From Xanthomonas sp. GPE 39 (GTDB lineage: Bacteria; Pseudomonadota; Gammaproteobacteria; Xanthomonadales; Xanthomonadaceae), in NCBI RefSeq assembly GCF_000963005.1, contig NZ_JZHZ01000007.1, positions 2,722,367-2,786,366 on the forward strand: 64,000 nt of DNA, given 5' to 3'. The translations under genes were made by a program, and so were the position numbers. Under the pieces are notes generated by a model. The model saw nothing but the letters and a program-made list of their open reading frames with translations, was not told where the DNA came from and ran no database searches. Shown here piece after piece: positions 58,338 to 64,000 of this stretch. The stretch's first letter is position 1. Each line of letters begins with the position of its first letter.

Positions 58338-59132
58338 ATGATACTGCGCTCTGCGTCCGCAGAACTGGGCCAGCCTGCGTGCGGCAACTGCCGCGACGCA
58401 GAGCCACTGGATTTCGCCGTGCACACGGCATTTCAGCCGATCGTCGATGCCTCCACGCGCACGATCTACGCCTACGAAGCATTGGTCCGCGGCGAGGACG
58501 GCAGCAGCGCCGCCGCCATGCTGGAGCGTATCAAGCCTGAGCAGCTCTATCGCTTCGATCAGACCTGCCGTATGCAAGCCATTGCCAGCGCGACCCGCCT
58601 GGGCCTGAGCACGCGCCTGTCGATCAATTTCATCCCCAACGCGATGTATGAACCGGCGACCTGCATTCGCCCGACTCTGGCCGCCGCCGAGCGCTTCGGC
58701 ATGCCAGTCAGTGCACTGATCTTCGAACTCAGCGAATCCGAACACATCGCCGACCTACCCAAAGTGATGCGGATCCTGAACCACTGCGCAGAGCATGGCT
58801 TTCTCACCGCGATCGACGATTTCGGTGCCGGCCATTCCGGTCTGAACTTACTCGCCGATTTCCAACCCCACTTAATCAAACTGGACATCGGCCTGGTCCA
58901 TGGGATCGATACCAGCACAGCACGCCGGCACATCGTCGGCGGCATCGTGCAAATCGCCGCCGCACTCGGCTGCACCGTGCTCGCAGAAGGCGTGGAAACG
59001 CGTGCCGAGTACCATGCCCTGCGCACACTGGGAATCGACCTATACCAGGGCTACCTGTTCGCCAAGCCCGCATTGGAAGCGTTGCCGCGCATCCCCGCCG
59101 CACTGTGGAAACGCCTGGAAAGCACAGGCTAA
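58338..59132 (+). CDS. Stand-alone EAL domain phosphodiesterase
   Basis: EAL-domain protein of 264 residues, predicted to hydrolyse cyclic di-GMP. The E-A-L-V-R-G motif, N-F-I-P-N, F-E-L-S-E-S-E, D-D-F-G-A-G-H-S-G, L-I-K-L-D and A-E-G-V-E-T are all present, followed by Y-Q-G-Y-L-F-A-K-P, so metal and substrate residues appear intact. There is no GGDEF, PAS or response-regulator domain and no membrane helix. A stand-alone EAL enzyme probably acts as a soluble effector; the activating input is unclear. Confidence 0.9.
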   Translation: MILRSASAELGQPACGNCRDAEPLDFAVHTAFQPIVDASTRTIYAYEALVRGEDGSSAAAMLERIKPEQLYRFDQTCRMQAIASATRLGLSTRLSINFIPNAMYEPATCIRPTLAAAERFGMPVSALIFELSESEHIADLPKVMRILNHCAEHGFLTAIDDFGAGHSGLNLLADFQPHLIKLDIGLVHGIDTSTARRHIVGGIVQIAAALGCTVLAEGVETRAEYHALRTLGIDLYQGYLFAKPALEALPRIPAALWKRLESTG

Positions 59133-59228
59133 ACGTATTGCCGATCAGCCCCATGTCGGCGCATGCACTTGCCCGCGCCAGCCCGGCTTGCGAGCATCGG
59201 CTCTGCTCTACCTTCCCGCGAGGCTGCG

Positions 59229-59807
59229 ATGCCCTGGCTAGATCCCCTACTGCCTCCCTGGGTTCAGCACTGGCTGGACCCGACCGCACCAGGTGTGCAG
59301 CAGATCGTGATAATCGCGCTCGCCGCCTGGCTACTGCGTGCCCTGCTGCGTCGGCTGATCCGACAAGTGAGTGAACACCATGCACTGCCACCTGAGCTCG
59401 TGATGATCGCACGCCGCGGCAGTGGCTTGGTGATCTACAGCACCGCGCTTTTGCTGATCCTGGATCGCCTGGGAGTGTCGGTCACGGTCCTGTGGACCGC
59501 CTTCACTGGCTTCGCTGCAGTCGCCGCAGTGGCGTTCTTCGCTGCCTGGAGCGTGCTCTCCAACATCTTCTGCACGCTATTGATCTTCGCCACACGGCCG
59601 TTCCGCTTGCACGACCATATCGAACTACTGGAAAACGGCGAGAAGCCTGGACTGCAGGGCGAGGTGATCGATATCAACCTGATCTACACCACCTTGCGCG
59701 AACACCGCGGCGGCGGCGACAGCGTGCTGCAGATTCCCAACAGCCTGTTTTTTCAGCGCAGTACGCGCCGTTGGCGTGGCCATCCAGCACCGCCGAGGCT
59801 GGACTGA
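59229..59807 (+). CDS. MscS-like mechanosensitive channel, short
   Basis: Inner-membrane MscS-family protein of 192 residues. Helices 1 and 2 (about residues 24-45 and 65-85) are followed by the pore-lining helix F-T-G-F-A-A-V-A-A-V-A-F-F-A-A-W-S-V-L-S-N-I-F. The beta domain has P-F-R-L-H-D-H-I-E-L and G-E-V-I-D-I-N-L-I-Y-T-T-L, and N-S-L-F-F-Q is the usual next motif. The large C-terminal cage of MscS is missing. The start is the ATG at 59229. Confidence 0.88.
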   Translation: MPWLDPLLPPWVQHWLDPTAPGVQQIVIIALAAWLLRALLRRLIRQVSEHHALPPELVMIARRGSGLVIYSTALLLILDRLGVSVTVLWTAFTGFAAVAAVAFFAAWSVLSNIFCTLLIFATRPFRLHDHIELLENGEKPGLQGEVIDINLIYTTLREHRGGGDSVLQIPNSLFFQRSTRRWRGHPAPPRLD

Positions 59808-59938
59808 AAGACGCACCATTTCAGCGTCACTGCCGCTGCTTGCAAGCACACCGAGCTTGTCACCACTGCGCTCGTGCCATTGCTCCCTCTGCGATCCCAC
59901 AAAGCGCGTTCATGCACCACGCACGCTGATCGGCGCAC

Positions 59939-60472
59939 TTACCAGATCAGATCGTCCGGTACTTGGAAACGGCTGTAGTACGGATCGTCCTCGCCACTGG
60001 CCAGCGGCGCCGCCAACGCATCGAAGACGATCGCCGCCGGATCACGACTGCTGACCTTGTCCATCACCGCGCGCGGAATCGGCACATAGCCCGCTTCCAG
60101 CCGCGCGATCACCACGCTGCCGGCGATCAACTGTGCGCGTAACGCCGCATCCACCCGCAACCGCTGGATCTTGCCGGCATCGGTGAAGTGATAGTCGATT
60201 TCGCCATCGGCGTTGAGCTTTTGGTTGTCCACGATCTGCCGCGCCTGTGCGCGCTGCTCCTGCGCCCGCAGTTGCGCATTGCGCTCGGCGGCCAGGGCAC
60301 GGTCGCGCTCCACCCGCTCCTGGCGCAGCCGCTCGTTCTCTACTTGCTCGGCACTGGGCGGCGGTGGGGACTTGCCCTGACGCGCCTTGGCCTGTTCGCG
60401 CGCCACCTGGGCCACCTGGCTCTTCTTCACCAAACCGGCCTTGAGCAATTGCTCCTGCAAGGGATTGCGCAT
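59939..60472 (-). CDS. DUF2058 protein
   Basis: DUF2058 (YaiL-like) cytoplasmic protein of 177 residues. The N-terminus N-P-L-Q-E-Q-L-L-K-A-G-L-V-K-K-S-Q is diagnostic. A highly charged, probably coiled-coil Arg/Gln/Glu/Ala region (about 20-85) is followed by I-D-Y-H-F-T-D and an R-L-x-V-D-x-A-L-R segment. The role is unknown. It is convergent with mscS. Confidence 0.9.
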   Translation of the reverse strand: MRNPLQEQLLKAGLVKKSQVAQVAREQAKARQGKSPPPPSAEQVENERLRQERVERDRALAAERNAQLRAQEQRAQARQIVDNQKLNADGEIDYHFTDAGKIQRLRVDAALRAQLIAGSVVIARLEAGYVPIPRAVMDKVSSRDPAAIVFDALAAPLASGEDDPYYSRFQVPDDLIW

Positions 60473-60775
60473 CGAAACCTTCCGCGTAGGCGCTATCTAG
60501 AGGCCGAATGATACCCGCTGCACGCTTTAGCATCAGCCACAGGACGCAAGCAGATGACGTGAGCGCCGTGCGCCAATTCCAATGCCGCCGAAAAAGCGTC
60601 CACCGCAATCTCTTGCATCCACCCACGATGCGCTCGCATCGTGCCCGCCCCGATTGGTGTTTGATCTGCGCCTGTGCCTCGTCCAGTTGAATCCAGTCCG
60701 GCATCGGAATGCTGCCGCGTGGCGGGACAACCGCCGCGCCCGTACACTGCTCGACCACCGATTGCAGCGCCGCCG
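60473..60775. other. 303-base divergent promoter region
   Basis: No gene is supported. It must hold the promoters of the divergent DUF2058 and pseudouridine-synthase-like genes; no clear promoter box was seen. Confidence 0.5.
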
Positions 60776-61486
60776 ATGTCCGCCCCCGTTCGCCTCGACA
60801 AATACCTCGCTGCCATGCTGCCATGCTCGCGCGGCGAAGCGCAGCAGTACATCGAAGGCGGCTGGGTCAGCGTGGACGGCATCGTGGTCGAGACACCTCA
60901 GACCAGCATCACCACACAGCAAGTGACACTGGCACCCGATGCGCAACTGGGAGCCGACGACGCAGCCACTTTGCTGCTGCACAAACCCGCTGGACTAACG
61001 GTGGCACAAGCGCTGGCACTGGCCAATCCCACGACACGCAGCGTGCTCGATACGACCGACAGGCGCATACTCAAACGCCACTTCCTGCGCCTGAGCATGC
61101 CGCTGCCACTGGAGCAGGAAGCCAGCGGGCTGCTGGTGCTCAGCCAAGACCCACGCGTGCTGCGCCGACTCAACGAGGACGCGGCCACCATCGAACAGGA
61201 GTTCGTGGTCCAGGTGCGCGGCGACCTGCAGCCCTATGGCCTGCACCGGCTCGCCCACGGTCTACGCTACGGGTCGCGCACATTGCCCCCCTGCAAGGTC
61301 AGTTGGCAGAACGAAGACCGCCTGCGTTTTGCGATCAAGCACGTGCAACCCGGACAGTTGCATGACATGTGCGCACAAGTGGGACTGGAGGTGGTCGGAT
61401 TACGGCGCCTGCGCATCGGTCGTATTGCGCTGGGCAAACTGGTGCCGGGCGAGTGGCGCTATCTGCCAAACAGCGAGCGCTTCTGA
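60776..61486 (+). CDS. RsuA/RluF-like pseudouridine synthase, catalytic Asp replaced
   Basis: Protein of 236 residues with an N-terminal S4 RNA-binding domain (V-R-L-D-K-Y-L-A-A-M-L-P-C-S-R-G-E-A) and an RsuA-like catalytic fold (L-L-L-H-K-P-A-G, A-T-I-E-Q-E-F-V-V-Q-V). The active-site motif normally G-R-L-D-x-x-(T/S)-x-G-L-L reads L-P-L-E-Q-E-A-S-G-L-L: Asp is replaced by Glu113 and the preceding Arg is Pro. Activity may be lost or altered; RNA binding may be its remaining role. The start chosen is the ATG at 60776. Confidence 0.85.
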   Translation: MSAPVRLDKYLAAMLPCSRGEAQQYIEGGWVSVDGIVVETPQTSITTQQVTLAPDAQLGADDAATLLLHKPAGLTVAQALALANPTTRSVLDTTDRRILKRHFLRLSMPLPLEQEASGLLVLSQDPRVLRRLNEDAATIEQEFVVQVRGDLQPYGLHRLAHGLRYGSRTLPPCKVSWQNEDRLRFAIKHVQPGQLHDMCAQVGLEVVGLRRLRIGRIALGKLVPGEWRYLPNSERF

Positions 61487-61571
61487 GGCGCGCCGGCACA
61501 GCAAAGATCCGCACCCTTTCGGCAACTATGGCGGCGCGCATGACTCAGCCCAGCATGCGCGCCACCCACAC

Positions 61572-62375
61572 TCAGCGTTTCCCCAGCGCGCGCTGGATCG
61601 CCTGCTCGGCCAACGGCGCCATCAGCGCATAGCCGGCACTGTTGGGATGCACACCATCAATCGCCACGGTTTTATCCATACCGCCTTCGCGGTTGCTCAA
61701 GGCGCTGTAGTAGTCCAGATACACCGCGCCCTGGCGCTGCGCGTACTCCCGCATCCAGGCATTGAGCGCGCGGACCTTGCCCGCAGGTTGCAAACCCGGT
61801 CGCCACGGATAGTCACTCACGGGCAACACCGATGCCAGCACCACCTTGATGTGATTGACCTGGGCCAACTCGGTCATCGAACGTAGGTTGTCCTCGATCA
61901 TACCCAGCGTGGAAAGCCCGGTATTGCCAGCCAAGTCGTTGGTTCCGGCCAGGATCACCACCACCGCCGGTTTCAGCTCGATCACATCCTGACGCAAGCG
62001 CACCAGCATTTGTGCCGTGGTCTGCCCGGAAATACCGCGGTTGACGTAGCCGGATTTGCCAGGGAAAAACTGCGTCCCTTCCGCGCGCCCCCAGGCATCG
62101 GTGATGGAGTCGCCATAGAACACCACGCGCGGCACGCGCATGGTCGGCGCTGCAAGAGCGGCGTTGTCGGCACGATAGCGTTGCAGTTGCGCCCAATCCA
62201 ACAAGCGCTGCTGCATCTCCACCACCTCGCTGGGTTTGAGCGCGTCAGGCGCACGCGTGTACACAGGATCGACCTTGCCCTCCAGCGCGGCGACAGGTGC
62301 CGGTGCGGCGTATACGGCATCCAGCGTGGTGACGCACAAGGCAAGGGCAACGCACAACAGCAGCGGGCATTTCAT
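61572..62375 (-). CDS. SGNH/GDSL hydrolase, exported
   Basis: Secreted SGNH-family esterase or lipase of 267 residues. A signal peptide ends V-Y-A-A-P near residue 24. Block I is F-Y-G-D-S-I-T (nucleophile Ser90); block II is the Gly of G-I-S-G-Q-T; block III is G-T-N-D; block V is D-G-V-H-P-N, with the Asp/His pair. Motifs are complete. The ATG at 62375 is preceded by GGAG. The substrate (glycan acyl ester or lipid) is not known. Confidence 0.92.
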   Translation of the reverse strand: MKCPLLLCVALALCVTTLDAVYAAPAPVAALEGKVDPVYTRAPDALKPSEVVEMQQRLLDWAQLQRYRADNAALAAPTMRVPRVVFYGDSITDAWGRAEGTQFFPGKSGYVNRGISGQTTAQMLVRLRQDVIELKPAVVVILAGTNDLAGNTGLSTLGMIEDNLRSMTELAQVNHIKVVLASVLPVSDYPWRPGLQPAGKVRALNAWMREYAQRQGAVYLDYYSALSNREGGMDKTVAIDGVHPNSAGYALMAPLAEQAIQRALGKR

Positions 62376-62791
62376 CGTCGGACTCCGTTTGTCGATCTCA
62401 GTAGAGAGAAAGTGTAAGCAAGACGCCATTGCGCCGCTGCTGCATTGCCGCAGCGATGCGGTGATACAGCCTCGATGTCGATCCCACCGCGCGTTCGGCC
62501 ATCGCTCACAGCAAACGCCATGCGATGGATCGATGTTGCATATCGCAAGCCGACGTCTACGTGCGCTTGCCTGGACACAACGTGAGGCGCACGACGACGA
62601 CCATGCGCGCTGCATCACGCAAATTCAGAAGGGATGACACCGAGAAGACGGCACCATCGTTTTTCGCTATCGCCGCAACCTTATTTTGATCGCTAACTTT
62701 CCCGTAAGTACATGACATTCAAGGATTTCCACTCATAGGATGACAAGGGAAGTGACGGGGGGATCCCTACTCCCATTTTTAAGGACACCCA
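62376..62791. other. 416-base intergenic region, AT-rich to the right
   Basis: No gene is supported. The right part before 62792 is AT-rich and leads into an AAGGA ribosome site, fitting the promoter of the quinoprotein-like gene. The left part serves the divergent SGNH hydrolase gene. Confidence 0.5.
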
Positions 62792-63979
62792 ATGAAAACC
62801 CTTGATGCACACCGGAACCAACACCGCCCGCGACTGGCTCTACTGACAGGCTTGATGCTGAGCGCGCTGGCGATGGCGCAGTCTGCAAGCGCCACGCCGG
62901 CATCAACGAACACCGTCGCGGCAAATGCGTACTGGCCTGTCGATGGTGCCCCGTTCGCCACCCACAGCCTGTGGGACAGTGCCGGCGGTGGCTTTCTCAA
63001 CACTCGCTTCGCACCCGGCGAATGGCAGATCAACCCATTCAATGCCGCGAATCTGAAGACCGCCTGGACTTTCGCCACACAGGGGGATGTCTCGGCCACG
63101 CCCACCGTACAGGGCAAAGCACTGTACGTGCCGGACTGGGGTGGCGAGCTCTATCGCATCGACACCGACCTGGGCACAGCGGTCTGGCAGGTCAAGCTAT
63201 CGGACTACACCGGCATCACTGGTTCGCTGTCGCGCAATAGTCCGGCGATCGCGCGTGACCGCATTCTGGTCGGTGACCAGGCCAGCGGCACCGTGCTGGC
63301 AATCGATAAAGAGACCGGCAAACTGCTGTGGAAGACTCTGGTCGAATCCAATCCGACGGCACGTATCACGGCCTCGCCGGTGGTCTACGGCGACCGCGTT
63401 TACATCGGCGTGTCCTCCGGCGACTGGAACGCATTGAGCCCCGGCTACAAGTATTCCTTCCGCGGCAGCGTGGCCGCACTGGACCTGAAAACAGGCAAGG
63501 TCCTGTGGAGCTTCCACACCGCGCCCGAAGGCTACACCGGCGCTTCGGTATGGGGAACACTGGCGATCGACCCGCTGCACCAGCGTGTATACGCCACCAC
63601 CGGCAACAACTACTCGATACCGATTGACGTTGCCACCTGCGTCAAGAACGCCAACGGCGACAAGACCGCGCAGTTGGCGTGCATGGCTCCTGACAACTAT
63701 GTCGACTCAGTGCTGGCGCTGGACATGAGCAGCGGCAAGCCGGTGTGGACGCGTCGCATGCAAGGTGCGGACGTCTGGTCGCTGTCCTGTCTGGTCGCGC
63801 CCACCAGCGGCCTGTGCCAGGATCCGCAGGGACCGGATTACGACTTCAGCGGCGGCGGCGCCAACTTGTTCATCGCGATCCGCGACGGCAAGCCACAGCC
63901 ACTGGTCGGCGTCGGCCAGAAGAGCGGGGTGATACGCCCAGGGTTCCCTAGACATCTCAAGGCCATGGAAAATGGCTAA
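62792..63979 (+). pseudogene. PQQ-type beta-propeller dehydrogenase-like gene, 3' truncated by IS
   Basis: Quinoprotein-like beta-propeller protein, resembling polyvinyl-alcohol dehydrogenase without the cytochrome domain. It has a signal peptide (about 1-35) and repeated propeller blades (T-P-T-V-Q-G-K-A-L-Y-V-P-D-W-G-G-E-L-Y; S-P-V-V-Y-G-D-R-V-Y-I-G; V-L-A-L-D-M-S-S-G-K-P-V-W-T-R). At about 63930, after V-G-Q-K-S-G-V, the frame passes into an IS left end and stops 16 codons later. The native protein should continue beyond the IS. As drawn it is about 395 residues and probably non-functional. Confidence 0.85.
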
Positions 63980-64000
63980 TTCGGAGGTGTCCATGAGCAG
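63930..64000 (+). mobile_element. Left end of an IS3-like insertion sequence
   Basis: At 63930 the sequence changes to TGATACGCCCAGGGTTCC, resembling IS3-family left inverted repeats (TGA with a CCC-rich tract). A GGAGGTG ribosome site (63983-63989) precedes an ATG at 63993 beginning M-S, the expected start of the transposase OrfA reading frame, which runs out of the window. The element inserts in the quinoprotein-like gene. Only its first 71 bases are visible. Confidence 0.65.

Overview
The window is chromosomal DNA of a gammaproteobacterium in the family Xanthomonadaceae, most likely a Xanthomonas. The evidence is high GC, very tight gene packing, the order leuS-lptE-holA-nadD-rsfS-rlmH, the block maf-rng-yhdP-tldD-darP-tldE, an Oar-type TonB receptor, and GC-rich dispersed iterons of the GGGTCCC type. 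Species cannot be fixed from the sequence alone. No rRNA, tRNA, CRISPR array or prophage was seen. About 60 genes are described. Most are conserved housekeeping or envelope genes.

Layout. 0-5 kb: acyl-CoA thioesterase and a dicarboxylate-type symporter (minus), then tilS-xseB-ispA (plus), ending in a bidirectional terminator shared with a DUF4870 membrane gene. 5.5-15.3 kb: the TldD/TldE protease pair separated by darP, then a minus-strand run maf-rng-yhdP-tldD. 15.4-19.4 kb: a SIMPL-domain periplasmic protein and a large Oar-like TonB receptor with an AT-rich upstream region carrying a repeated palindrome. 19.9-27.3 kb: minus-strand core operon leuS, lptE, holA, nadD, rsfS, a J-domain-like gene and rlmH. 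27.5-38.1 kb: membrane proteins, cnoX, a queuosine-precursor transporter, a DUF885 hydrolase, a homocysteine methyltransferase, metG, a HAD phosphatase and an orphan RnfB.

39.4-47.9 kb is the most interesting part. An ECF sigma factor and its RskA-type anti-sigma factor (ATGA overlap) are followed by seven co-directional, mostly ATGA-coupled genes: fatty-acyl desaturase, FAD amine-oxidase-like protein, DUF1365, cyclopropane-fatty-acid-synthase-like methyltransferase, DUF2878, DUF1295 and a second CFA-like methyltransferase of another subfamily. This looks like a stress-regulated membrane-lipid modification system that alters unsaturated acyl chains; its product is not established.

48-64 kb: RidA with a coupled membrane gene, mprF (aminoacyl-phosphatidylglycerol synthase/flippase) convergent with an AcvB/VirJ-type esterase, an Old Yellow Enzyme reductase, a YegD-type Hsp70, a YkgJ cysteine-cluster protein, a stand-alone EAL phosphodiesterase, a small MscS channel, DUF2058, a RsuA-like protein whose usual catalytic Asp is Glu, and an SGNH hydrolase. 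The window ends in a quinoprotein-like beta-propeller gene cut by the left end of an apparent IS3-family insertion sequence at about 63930.
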